This document shows, in pieces, positions 55,106-63,626 of a stretch of 64,000 nt of DNA. Within the stretch, counting starts at the first letter, position 1; each line of letters opens with the position of its first letter. The position numbers and the translations under genes are program-made. The DNA lies in NCBI GenBank assembly GCA_938006335.1, contig CALLMF010000039.1, forward strand, positions 62,001 through 126,000, given 5' to 3'. The notes under the pieces are model-generated. The model searched no databases. It saw nothing but the letters and a program-made list of their open reading frames with translations, and was not told where the DNA came from. The DNA is from an uncultured Granulosicoccaceae bacterium. GTDB lineage: Bacteria; Pseudomonadota; Gammaproteobacteria; Granulosicoccales; Granulosicoccaceae.

Positions 55106-56928
55106 CCGTGTCCCCCGGCTGTATCGAAACAGGAAAGGTCCACTTCATGCCCCATGTCACGCAAGGCCTCATAGAACGTTGGCACAGCGCCGGTCGCGAC
55201 GAAACGTCCCTGTATACGCCGTTCAGCGTTCACACCTTCCTGCCGGAACTCGAAAATATCCTGCAGTTGAACAACGCCGCTCTCGACACCCACCACTTCC
55301 GTGATCTTGGTGACCTTTCGAGCTCCACACGGGAACCGGGTCTGCTGGATGATCAGATCTACCGCAGACGCTGACTGCTCGCGTATCGCAGTCACTGGTA
55401 GGTCCATCCCTGCCATCAGCACCAGCACTTCCAGTCTTGCAAGCGCATCGCGTGGACTATTCGCATGCAATGTCGTGAGTGACCCATCGTGACCCGTATT
55501 CATTGCCTGTAGCATGTCGAGCGCCTCACCGCCCCGGCACTCACCGACGACGATTCGGTCAGGTCGCATTCTCAGTGAATTCTTCACAAGATCCCGGATT
55601 GGTACCGATCCCTTACCCTCGAGATTGGCCGGTCGGGACTCGAGCGACACAAGGTTAGGTTGCACCAGTTTGAGTTCGGCAGCATCTTCGATCGTCACGA
55701 TGCGCTCGTGCTCAGGGATGAAGTTGGACAGTACGTTCAACAGCGTTGTCTTGCCTGAACCCGTGCCTCCAGACACGACCACGTTCTTGTGCATCTCAAC
55801 GCAGACACGCAGAAAATCGACCATGCGTTCGTCGAGTGAGCCCGCCGATACGAGATCCGAGAACAACAGACGGCGCTTGGGGAACTTTCGAATGGTGATG
55901 CTGGGTCCCTTGAGCGCCAGCGGAGGGATCACGGCATTGACTCGCGAACCGTCTTTCAATCGCGCATCCACGATCGGACTGGATTCATCAATTCGCCGTC
56001 CTAGCGGCGTAATGATCCGTTCGATCACCGAGAATACGGTCCGATCATTGGAGAACTGAAACGGAGAGCGCTCGATTCGCCCGCCCCGCTCGACGAAGAT
56101 CTCAGCGTGGTTGTTCACCATGATCTCGGTAATGCTGTCGTCTTCCAGAAACTGCTCCAAGGGACCGAGCCCAACTGATTCGTTCAGCACGTTCTCACGT
56201 AGCACGGTGAGGTCAAGATCCGCTGGCAACTGTCCAGCGAGAGACGTGATGATCCCTGCGATCAGCTCCGTTGACTCCTGACGCAACTGCGCATCGCTCA
56301 TCCGGTTTACATCCTTGCGCCGAAGATCCATCTGATCGAGCAGCTGCTCGTGAACGATCGCGCCCCAATACGACAAGCGCTCATCGAGCGGAGTGTACGA
56401 GTGCGCGCCAGCAGATTTATCGGTCGACGTCCCAAACGACTGATTCGCTAGAGACGGTGCATCGTCGATGCACGTACCGGCCACAACAAGTGCCTCCGAC
56501 TTGACTCGGGCCGTCCGATCCACCGCAATACCCAGCGCACGTAACAATGGCCCACGGGCCTTCGGTTCAGAACGACGCGAACCATCACCGGAATGGGTGT
56601 TGGCGGCTGGCGTTACCTCATCATTTCTTGGCGCCACAGGGCTGCCATCAATCACGATGTGGACATCTCCTACAGTGATTTCGTCAAGATCACTCAACGG
56701 ACCAAACTCGATGACCCGCTCGCGATTCACCCAGCAACCACCAGCGCTGCCCAGATCGTGTAGGTGGACACCATCGGGCCCCAGCCTGAGCTCCGCATGG
56801 CGCTTACCGATCTGGCGAGTGTCGATCACGAGATCGTTGCTTCGGGCACTGCCGATGGCCACCGTCGCTCCAAGGGACTCGAAGCGCTTGCGACGCGAGC
56901 TGCCGGATTGATAGTGAAAGCTGAACAT
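55102..56928 (-). CDS. tadA: TadA/CpaF secretion ATPase with N-terminal FHA domain
   Basis: A 608-residue motor protein. Residues about 20-90 form an FHA domain (VAIGSARSNDLVIDTRQIGKRHAE, in two pieces; LHDLGSAGGCWVNRERV). A linker of about 100 residues follows, and then the CpaF ATPase from about residue 185: VNNHAEIFVERGGRIERSPF, Walker A GGTGSGKTTLLN, Walker B region MRPDRIVVGECRGGEALDM and the His box GHDGSLTTLHANSPRDAL. It powers Flp pilus assembly. The FHA part suggests phosphothreonine-dependent control, which is inference. Confidence 0.93.
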   Translation of the reverse strand: MFSFHYQSGSSRRKRFESLGATVAIGSARSNDLVIDTRQIGKRHAELRLGPDGVHLHDLGSAGGCWVNRERVIEFGPLSDLDEITVGDVHIVIDGSPVAPRNDEVTPAANTHSGDGSRRSEPKARGPLLRALGIAVDRTARVKSEALVVAGTCIDDAPSLANQSFGTSTDKSAGAHSYTPLDERLSYWGAIVHEQLLDQMDLRRKDVNRMSDAQLRQESTELIAGIITSLAGQLPADLDLTVLRENVLNESVGLGPLEQFLEDDSITEIMVNNHAEIFVERGGRIERSPFQFSNDRTVFSVIERIITPLGRRIDESSPIVDARLKDGSRVNAVIPPLALKGPSITIRKFPKRRLLFSDLVSAGSLDERMVDFLRVCVEMHKNVVVSGGTGSGKTTLLNVLSNFIPEHERIVTIEDAAELKLVQPNLVSLESRPANLEGKGSVPIRDLVKNSLRMRPDRIVVGECRGGEALDMLQAMNTGHDGSLTTLHANSPRDALARLEVLVLMAGMDLPVTAIREQSASAVDLIIQQTRFPCGARKVTKITEVVGVESGVVQLQDIFEFRQEGVNAERRIQGRFVATGAVPTFYEALRDMGHEVDLSCFDTAGGHG

Positions 56929-56932
56929 CGAA

Positions 56933-58435
56933 TCAATCCAGCAGCGGCAGGCTGGATCGAGCCTCCTGCAGCCGTTGCGATGTATCGTCGTACACCTGCT
57001 GATCAGGCTGTGCCAGTCGGAGATCCGAAGGCTCGATCACCTCGGGGGTGACGAAAATGACCAGCTCACTCGTGGAATTACGACTCCCCCTGGACTTGAA
57101 GAACGCACCGATGATCGGCAGGTTGCCAATGCCGGGGATCTGGTCAACATCGCTACTTGACTCGCTGCTCAATAGACCGGAAATCACGATGGTTTCGCCG
57201 GAATTGACGTTGACCTGAGTCTGAGCCTTGCGAGTGAGCAGCCCTGGCGCTCCATCTACGGTCACCGCTGGGTCGATCTGACTGATTTCGGTCTTGACCA
57301 ATGCGCGAACGCGGGAGAATTCATCGACCTCTGGCGCGATATCCAGTTTGATGCCGTACTCCTTGAACTGCACGACTGTTTGCCCGTTACTGCCGACGCT
57401 TGGATAGGGCACCTCACCTCCCGCAAGGAAGCTGGCATTGCCTCCATTGCGCGCCGTGAGCACAGGCTCCGCGAGCGTCACCGCATCCCCGTTGGACGCC
57501 AGCATGTTGATTCTTGAGGCGATGTTGCTTGCGATGCCAAAATACGTAGAGAACGGGTCCACCGTATTTGGCAGAGAATCGAAGCCTTCAGCCGCAGGGC
57601 GATAGAGCGAATTACCAATGGCATCACCCGCAACAGCGAAGCCCGGACCGTTGACGCTATCCGACCAATCAATTCCCACACGTCCAAGCGCACTCTTTCG
57701 AAACTCGACCATGCGCACCTTCATACGCACCATGCGCTCCATGCGCACCCGTGTTTCCGGGTCGGATTCGCTGACGCGGATGTTGTAGTCCGACTGACGC
57801 CCATCCCGATGCCACAGACGCAGCGACGAACTGCCCGGCGCTTGCGCAATGACCATGAGTTGACCACCATCGAGTACTTCCGCCCGGATCACGCTCCCCT
57901 TGCCCACGGCAACACGCTCTACTGATACCTCGCCAAGCACATCAACCTCGCCTGCGAACATGTCGAGGTCTTCCGTGCTCACGTGTTGCAGCGGGCGCAC
58001 GGCAGGCTCGATCGCTGCAGACTTCGGAGCCGGTGTTTCCACACTCTCCGCTGCATTGCTGTCCAACACGTATTCCTGCACTTGCCAATCCACCGCCGGT
58101 CGACCGACAGCAGTCAGTGCCAGTTCTCGAGGCACGTAGATCAGCTGGCCCTCGTTCAACGACTCGCCTGGCTCGATACCGTTGTAACGTGCTATCGCCT
58201 CGGCGTGATGGGTAGACCCGGTGGTTTCACGTGCAATGGCGGACAAGGGTTCCGCGGCGTCTGCGATCCAGAGACGATCGCCGTCACGCCCAAACGAGGT
58301 GACCTGCGGTTGCGACACGACCGAGCCGACCTCTGCCCAGCCTGCCGACTCGTCTGCGCTCACGAGACTGCACACTATCAACAGCATGAAACCGGCTGCG
58401 TGCGCCGCACCATCTGGAACCGAAAATCGTCGCAC
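56933..58435 (-). CDS. rcpA: Tad outer-membrane secretin RcpA/CpaC with N-terminal LysM-like domain
   Basis: About 500 residues from a GTG at 58435, where GGAGG lies 8 bp upstream and the RcpC stop has just passed. A signal segment (GFMLLIVCSLVSA) is followed by a LysM/FimV-like part (LSAIARETTGSTHHAEAIAR, YNGIEPGESLNEGQLIYVP). The secretin domain has VGIDWSDSVNGPGFAVAG, VLTARNGGNASFLAGGEVPY and GNLPIIGAFFKSRGSRNS. It forms the outer-membrane pore for the pilus. Confidence 0.9.
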   Translation of the reverse strand: MRRFSVPDGAAHAAGFMLLIVCSLVSADESAGWAEVGSVVSQPQVTSFGRDGDRLWIADAAEPLSAIARETTGSTHHAEAIARYNGIEPGESLNEGQLIYVPRELALTAVGRPAVDWQVQEYVLDSNAAESVETPAPKSAAIEPAVRPLQHVSTEDLDMFAGEVDVLGEVSVERVAVGKGSVIRAEVLDGGQLMVIAQAPGSSSLRLWHRDGRQSDYNIRVSESDPETRVRMERMVRMKVRMVEFRKSALGRVGIDWSDSVNGPGFAVAGDAIGNSLYRPAAEGFDSLPNTVDPFSTYFGIASNIASRINMLASNGDAVTLAEPVLTARNGGNASFLAGGEVPYPSVGSNGQTVVQFKEYGIKLDIAPEVDEFSRVRALVKTEISQIDPAVTVDGAPGLLTRKAQTQVNVNSGETIVISGLLSSESSSDVDQIPGIGNLPIIGAFFKSRGSRNSTSELVIFVTPEVIEPSDLRLAQPDQQVYDDTSQRLQEARSSLPLLD

Positions 58436-58436
58436 C

Positions 58437-59288
58437 TCAGGAGCCTCCGATGATGTATTCGATCGACGGTGGCCTCGGCGTTTGAGCACGCGAAGGTCTG
58501 GCTCTTTTTACCTCGACCGTATCAGGAACCACAACGTCACCCAGGAGCTCTGCGATCGTCATCTCGCCGCTCACCAATGGCGCTTCATCATCCGGATGTC
58601 GCAAGGTCGCAGTAAGCTTGCCGATTTCCTGCGCAAGGGTTAGCTTCTGGGATTGGTGGGGAGTTACCTGTACCGTTATGGTCGTGAATTGACGCCTTCC
58701 GGTAAGTTCCTTCTTGTCTACAAGTGTCTGAGTGCCGGTAGCTATCACCTCGAGTTGTTCGATCAAGGGAACGATGGATTGGCTTTTCCCTTGCCCATAG
58801 GTCATGAGCAAGTCCACGCGATCAGTCGGTTGCAAGAATCCCGAGATGGAATTGATCTCATCAACGCGCACGGTCATTGCGCGTAGCCCTTCTGAAAGCC
58901 TGCCACTGAATGTCGGCGTCATCCCACCTTCGAGATGCGCCCACAGCAACGCAGCCCCGCGGTCCACATCAAAGTCAATGACCTGACCTAGCGCGGAATC
59001 CAGCTTGTCCAGGGGAATGGAGTTGGTGTCGACGTACTGTGCCGGTATGTCCCGAATCTGCAAGTCCTGCTTGCGCAGCACCTCGCCTCGTAACAGAGCT
59101 CGCGAGGGCACGATCACCTCGGCCATCGGCTCGGTCTTCTCCAGCTGCGCCCGGTAGAACGAGACGCGCTCCTCGATGTAGTGCTTCGAATAGAAGACCG
59201 CCACTCCACCCAACAGCAGAGAGAGCAGAAACATGACGGCAGGCTTGCGAGAGCGCCCACCCCGCTGCACCAGCGTGTTTTGAGTCAT
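58437..59288 (-). CDS. rcpC: Flp pilus assembly protein RcpC/CpaB (SAF domain)
   Basis: A 283-residue protein with one N-terminal span (PAVMFLLSLLLGGVAVFYS) and the CpaB/RcpC pattern: VIVPSRALLRGEVLRKQDLQ (SAF domain), GLRAMTVRVDEINSISGFLQ and PTDRVDLLMTYGQ. GGAGG lies upstream of its ATG. It is thought to shape or glycosylate/anchor the secretin. It precedes the secretin gene directly. Confidence 0.9.
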   Translation of the reverse strand: MTQNTLVQRGGRSRKPAVMFLLSLLLGGVAVFYSKHYIEERVSFYRAQLEKTEPMAEVIVPSRALLRGEVLRKQDLQIRDIPAQYVDTNSIPLDKLDSALGQVIDFDVDRGAALLWAHLEGGMTPTFSGRLSEGLRAMTVRVDEINSISGFLQPTDRVDLLMTYGQGKSQSIVPLIEQLEVIATGTQTLVDKKELTGRRQFTTITVQVTPHQSQKLTLAQEIGKLTATLRHPDDEAPLVSGEMTIAELLGDVVVPDTVEVKRARPSRAQTPRPPSIEYIIGGS

Positions 59289-59321
59289 CGAGAAACCTCC
59301 GTGTCTCGGTGAAGTGATCCA

Positions 59322-59501
59322 TCAAGGCATCGACAACAAAAATAGCGTGTTGGCTTGAAAGTGCCTGAACGCATCGAGCAGGATGTCAATCAATGACGAT
59401 CCCTCCGCCAACGGTAGCAATAATAGCGCGACCATTGTTCCCGTGACCGCGACGTACTCCGCAGTTACTCCACCGCGTTGCGTTTGCATCGTCGTGTTCA
59501 T
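59322..59501 (-). CDS. Tiny prepilin-like protein (59 residues)
   Basis: A 59-residue reading frame with ATG at 59501 that overlaps the previous gene's stop codon (ATGA). It reads MNTTMQTQRGGVTAEYVAVT and continues with a hydrophobic stretch MVALLLLPL. The Gly followed by VTAEY places a glutamate in a prepilin-like position, as in Flp pilins and TadE proteins. The rest is a short amphipathic tail (LIDILLDAFRHFQAN). It lies between tad genes on the same strand, with 33 bp to the rcpC start. It may be a minor pilin. Confidence 0.65.
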   Translation of the reverse strand: MNTTMQTQRGGVTAEYVAVTGTMVALLLLPLAEGSSLIDILLDAFRHFQANTLFLLSMP

Positions 59502-60187
59502 GACCCACTCCGCACACGATTCACCACAACAAAGGTGCCATCGGTATCCGAGGCCGCAGTGATCTCGACGGTACCAGCAGGGCTGCTCATCAGCACCACT
59601 GCAGGCGTGTCACGAGATCCGTCACGAACCACATGCCATCCGCTACGCCGAAAGTGATCAGCATAAAAACCAGCGACCTCGCCCGGACGGGCGTGGCTAC
59701 GGATCATCCAGGTGCTTGCGTTTCGCACGCCATCACGGCTCTCTGTGGTCGACAGAACTTCAGAGCCGGGCGGTAGATCAATACCTGCGACCGGACGGCC
59801 AGCGCCATCAACATCCAATATGGACAAGAGCCCCGCCGAGCCTCCACGTTCATCAGGAGTCAGCTGCAACACAAGGTTGGACCCTTCTTCAAATCGCGAG
59901 ATGACTCGCCACTGCTCGATCTCGTCTTCCACATAGCCGGGTCTCTCGTCAGTCGATTGCCATCTGTCACGATAGAAGCCGAGTACACCCTCCACATCCA
60001 GATCACTCCGGAACCTCGCAATAGCGACAGCGCTTCCGTTGTGCACCAGCTGTTCTCCCACAAGCAAAAGCCGGGAATGAGGCGGTAGTGGTGTGGTCGC
60101 TAGCGAGAACTCTGCTAGCACTTCGTGTAATGGAAGCAGCGCGGCGACAAGGCCGACTACGAGATATCGACGCCTATTCATCGACAT
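59498..60187 (-). CDS. Exported Tad-operon protein with two repeated domains, unknown
   Basis: A 229-residue protein with a signal peptide (RRRYLVVGLVAALLPLHEVLA). The mature part appears duplicated: VEGVLGFYRDRWQSTDERPG near residue 67 and GEVAGFYADHFRRSGWHVV near 170, each followed by strand-rich sequence. I know no family. Its start lies within the TadE-like gene's end and its stop overlaps the tiny pilin-like gene, so it is firmly part of the operon. Confidence 0.65.
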   Translation of the reverse strand: MSMNRRRYLVVGLVAALLPLHEVLAEFSLATTPLPPHSRLLLVGEQLVHNGSAVAIARFRSDLDVEGVLGFYRDRWQSTDERPGYVEDEIEQWRVISRFEEGSNLVLQLTPDERGGSAGLLSILDVDGAGRPVAGIDLPPGSEVLSTTESRDGVRNASTWMIRSHARPGEVAGFYADHFRRSGWHVVRDGSRDTPAVVLMSSPAGTVEITAASDTDGTFVVVNRVRSGS

Positions 60188-60974
60188 AGTCGTTCAAGCC
60201 TCTGTTGGCGTGCTCCGGGAGGGGTCTCATGTCTACATGACCAAACATCCCATCCATGTCCTTGAGCTCTTCAAATATCGGGATATTGCCCAGCACCGAG
60301 ACCACATCACCGATGGGCTCCAGGGCAGTCGCCGGCACGATCGCCTGAGTTCGTTCCTTGGCCTGAGTCTCCCCACCGGCACTCCAACCATCCACCAGCA
60401 GCGCGCCTCGTTGCGTAAGGCAGCCAAATCCACCGCACGCACCCTCTTCGGCGGTCGCAGAGAACCACCCGTTGGACTTGACCTCAACCCCGATCTCGGT
60501 ACGGGTGAGCGCAGTATCGCCCATTCCCCATGTTCTATCGGTGACAGAGCCGATGGCGTCACCGACAGCCTCGATGGCAGCACCAACGCCCGCCGACACG
60601 TTGAGACCGCTGTCGTCGGCGTGCGCACGCGTGTTCATCCAGATCGAGGCATCCTCGATCGCTATTGCGGTCTGCCCCGCCATGCCCTTGGCAGCCTCAC
60701 GTTCGCTACCCCACAGCCGATTCTCATCCGCATCGGTGGTGTGGCTTGAAATCAGTGCATCAGTTCCGGAAAAAAAACGATCCTGAAGCAGCGTGACATT
60801 CTCACCTCCGGGAAGATCAACGGTGCTCTGCCACAAGGCATAGCGGCCTGCCTGGATACTTGCTTGTCGCGCGTCGATCATGTTGCCTACCATGGGTATG
60901 GCAAACATGAGAATCACCATCGCAGTACACAACACACAGAACTCGACCACGGCGGCACCCTGTTGCTTATCCAT
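60174..60974 (-). CDS. TadE/TadF-like pseudopilin
   Basis: A 266-residue protein from the ATG at 60974. The leader DKQQGAAVVEFCVLCTAMVI has the prepilin-type Gly and Glu at +5. The exported part has many Asp and Gly residues (AGVGAAIEAVGDAIGSVTD) and a CGGFGC pair. It overlaps the end of the large TadG-like gene and the start of the next gene. It is one of three TadE-type proteins in the operon. Confidence 0.75.
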   Translation of the reverse strand: MDKQQGAAVVEFCVLCTAMVILMFAIPMVGNMIDARQASIQAGRYALWQSTVDLPGGENVTLLQDRFFSGTDALISSHTTDADENRLWGSEREAAKGMAGQTAIAIEDASIWMNTRAHADDSGLNVSAGVGAAIEAVGDAIGSVTDRTWGMGDTALTRTEIGVEVKSNGWFSATAEEGACGGFGCLTQRGALLVDGWSAGGETQAKERTQAIVPATALEPIGDVVSVLGNIPIFEELKDMDGMFGHVDMRPLPEHANRGLNDYVDE

Positions 60975-63300
60975 CGGTCGCCTCCGCAGTGGTCTCGCCA
61001 ACTGATTCGCCGTTGTCCTCGCCTTCTGGTGTGGCATCGGACTCGTCCACCTCCTCACCGCCGAACAAGGACCAGTCAATCTCGCCCTCATTGGCCTCAT
61101 AGGAAGCCAGTGCAGCCATGACATAGTCCCTCGCCATCTCATAGGTCATTTCAAACTGATCTGTCTCCTCATTGACAATATCGCGGTAAGCCACGGACAG
61201 ATCAGCGATGAAGGTATTGAGCCGTTCTTGAAAACGCTCGACATTCTCCTGCTGACTGTCAGGAAAAACGCCAGAGTTCAGCCGCTCGAACAATCCGACA
61301 CGGCGACCGAGGTACCCGGACAACGTTGATCTCAGACCTTGTGTTCGTTGTTCGTAAGCATCGAGTTCAGCAGCGAACACGTCGGAGAATCTCTCGTTGA
61401 CTACCCGATCAAGGCGTTCGAACTCCGCCTGCATGGCCTCTACCTCGGTGCGGGCTGCATCAATGTTCTCCGTGATCTCGGCGCTGTCTTCTTCAGCATC
61501 CCCAAGCATGTCCTCACCAATGGCAATCAGATCGTCAGCATCGACCACACCTCCGGTCGCGTCACTGACAATGCCGTTCAGAATCTGACGGACCGCATCC
61601 TCCAGAGCCTCGGCCAGGGCCTCGCGAATCTGCGCCTCTGCGCCATCCACCGCTTCGTCGATCATGTCGCGAGCCGAATCGACAAGATCCTCCCCGAAGT
61701 CCTCCGCTGCGTTCATTGCACCCTCCATGACCGCGTCGGTAGCAGACGTACCCTCCATGCCCAGAGCGCTGGCCAGCGCGGCATTCGTAGCCGTAGATGC
61801 GGTGCCCTCACCGCTGATGTCGCCACCGTGTCCGTCAGTGCCTGACGCACCGTTTTCCTCACCAGGAACGATGTTTGGCAGTGCGCTGAGCCCATCCGAG
61901 CCCGCGCGCAAGGTAAATGCCGCCAGCCTGTCCGCCGCTGGAACAGGTGCCAATCGCACATCCCACCAAGGGCTATAGAGATTCGCGAACTCGATCTCCT
62001 GGCCTTGCTCGGACTCGTGATCGGCTACCGGAGGCTTGAAATACACCTCAGCGATAGAGATTGCCGACATGGCAGATCCTGGCATGTCATTCGGCGTCCT
62101 GAAGATTTCATCGTTGGTAAATTCAGTACTGTTCCGAACATCGGTTGCATCCGTCTCGACTTCGACCCGAAGCTTCACTGTCGGGAATGTGTCCTCGATA
62201 GCGGATTCAGAGAGTCGGCGGAAGTCACTGAGTCCGGAAAAACCACTCATCTCCTCGCGACTATTGCTTCCGTTCAATGACGTCATGTCAACATCCGCCA
62301 GCGATTCCGAAGTCTCGTTGTCCTCCGACCAGGTAAGACAGTCGCTCATCTCGCTTCTTTCGATACACGCGCCTTCTTCCAGCGTCACATCGTTGATGGT
62401 GTTGGCGACAGCCATCCCGTACCCGATGGGAATCTCTGCACCTCTCCAGCCCCGCCATGGAATTCGGACCTTGGTGTGAAAGCTCATGTTGTCTTTCGAC
62501 TTCCACTCCCATTCGAGACCATTGGCACCCTCCTGTTCGATCAATCGGGTCTCCCCATCCTTGATCAAGTCGACTTTGAGAAATGGCCCGAGGTACAGGA
62601 AACCATCAAAGAACGACCAGTTGCGGGATCGCGTAAACGCATCTTGAGAGTCACGAATGATCGACGCTCTCTCGCGCATATGCTCATGATCCGACTCATC
62701 ATCGGATACCTTGTCGCTGAACGCGCGCCAACCAACGAGATTGTCAACGAGTCCGCCCATCGAATAGGCGGTCCCTGCAGTGAACGATGGATCGCTTTGC
62801 TCGACCACCGCCATCACGATTTCCGGGGTGGCGAGATAACTTGATTGATACATCGCATTCTGTGCGATGCCTACCCCACGGTTGACCCCGTCGATGACAG
62901 ACAACATCGCTTGAGCGATGGGATTGATAATACTGTTGACCGTGACCATCACCGTTGATGCCCCCTGTGCAATCGCGTTGATAACAGGAATGGCCGACAG
63001 GACACGAGCAATGTTCTCGCTCATGATCATCCCGTAGGTGGACCACGACGTCAGCGTCACCGCTTGAGCAAGGGACACCTGGTTAGCCACCATGGCCCGG
63101 TTGGTGTATCCGGCAAAATTCAGTGCTCGCGCTTGCCACTGGAGTCCGCTGTATGCAGCCGCATCGGCGGTGTTTGCAAGCCTTGCCTTGGTCGAGGCGC
63201 TTTGCCCGGTGTTGTACAGGACAAGGCCCACGAGAACACCGACCATCAGTAATGCAATACCCAGAGGCATTGCCTGGCCTGACTCCTTTTTGCGTGCCAC
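60967..63300 (-). CDS. TadG-like protein (large Tad-domain protein)
   Basis: A 777-residue protein starting at a GTG (63300) with AGGAGG 5 bp upstream. The N-terminal SGQAMPLGIALLMVGVLVGL and ARLANTADAAAYSGLQWQAR form the Tad domain seen in TadG and Flp-associated proteins. The long exported part is rich in Asp and Glu and includes a helical section (RTEVEAMQAEFERLDRVVNE) near residue 625; it ends in an acidic low-complexity tail. It is probably an adhesin or assembly factor of the pilus. Confidence 0.75.
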   Translation of the reverse strand: MARKKESGQAMPLGIALLMVGVLVGLVLYNTGQSASTKARLANTADAAAYSGLQWQARALNFAGYTNRAMVANQVSLAQAVTLTSWSTYGMIMSENIARVLSAIPVINAIAQGASTVMVTVNSIINPIAQAMLSVIDGVNRGVGIAQNAMYQSSYLATPEIVMAVVEQSDPSFTAGTAYSMGGLVDNLVGWRAFSDKVSDDESDHEHMRERASIIRDSQDAFTRSRNWSFFDGFLYLGPFLKVDLIKDGETRLIEQEGANGLEWEWKSKDNMSFHTKVRIPWRGWRGAEIPIGYGMAVANTINDVTLEEGACIERSEMSDCLTWSEDNETSESLADVDMTSLNGSNSREEMSGFSGLSDFRRLSESAIEDTFPTVKLRVEVETDATDVRNSTEFTNDEIFRTPNDMPGSAMSAISIAEVYFKPPVADHESEQGQEIEFANLYSPWWDVRLAPVPAADRLAAFTLRAGSDGLSALPNIVPGEENGASGTDGHGGDISGEGTASTATNAALASALGMEGTSATDAVMEGAMNAAEDFGEDLVDSARDMIDEAVDGAEAQIREALAEALEDAVRQILNGIVSDATGGVVDADDLIAIGEDMLGDAEEDSAEITENIDAARTEVEAMQAEFERLDRVVNERFSDVFAAELDAYEQRTQGLRSTLSGYLGRRVGLFERLNSGVFPDSQQENVERFQERLNTFIADLSVAYRDIVNEETDQFEMTYEMARDYVMAALASYEANEGEIDWSLFGGEEVDESDATPEGEDNGESVGETTAEATDG

Positions 63301-63369
63301 ACGGACCTCCTGTCAGTGATGCTGCTCGGGTGGGCGAGCGTCAGTAGACACCCGCCCATCAACCACGGG

Positions 63370-63621
63370 TTAGTTGAATTTTCCGAGGCTGCCTTCAGTC
63401 GAACCAGCCGCGGGCGCGTTCTCTACTGTGACTTCCGTGGCATCGTTTCCACTCAAGGCCTGGGCCATACCGACAAACGAGTCCTTGACGACACCACCGA
63501 ATGCACCCACAGCGGCGATGGCAGCAATCGCGATCAACGCGACGATGATGATGTACTCGGTCATACCTTGACCGGTTATGTTTCGGCGAGAGGCGACAGC
63601 TTGAAACTTCTGGCGTTGCAT
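63370..63621 (-). CDS. flp: Flp-type major pilin
   Basis: An 83-residue prepilin. The ATG at 63621 has AAGGAG 8 bp upstream; a GTG at 63627 is less likely. The leader ends at the Gly of TGQGMTEYIIIVALIAIA, so the mature pilin would begin QGMTEY with Glu at +5 and Tyr at +6, the Flp signature. After the helix comes a short polar tail. The 69 bp to the next gene hold GC-rich inverted segments that may limit read-through and raise pilin mRNA relative to downstream genes. Confidence 0.88.
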   Translation of the reverse strand: MQRQKFQAVASRRNITGQGMTEYIIIVALIAIAAIAAVGAFGGVVKDSFVGMAQALSGNDATEVTVENAPAAGSTEGSLGKFN

Positions 63622-63626
63622 TTTCA

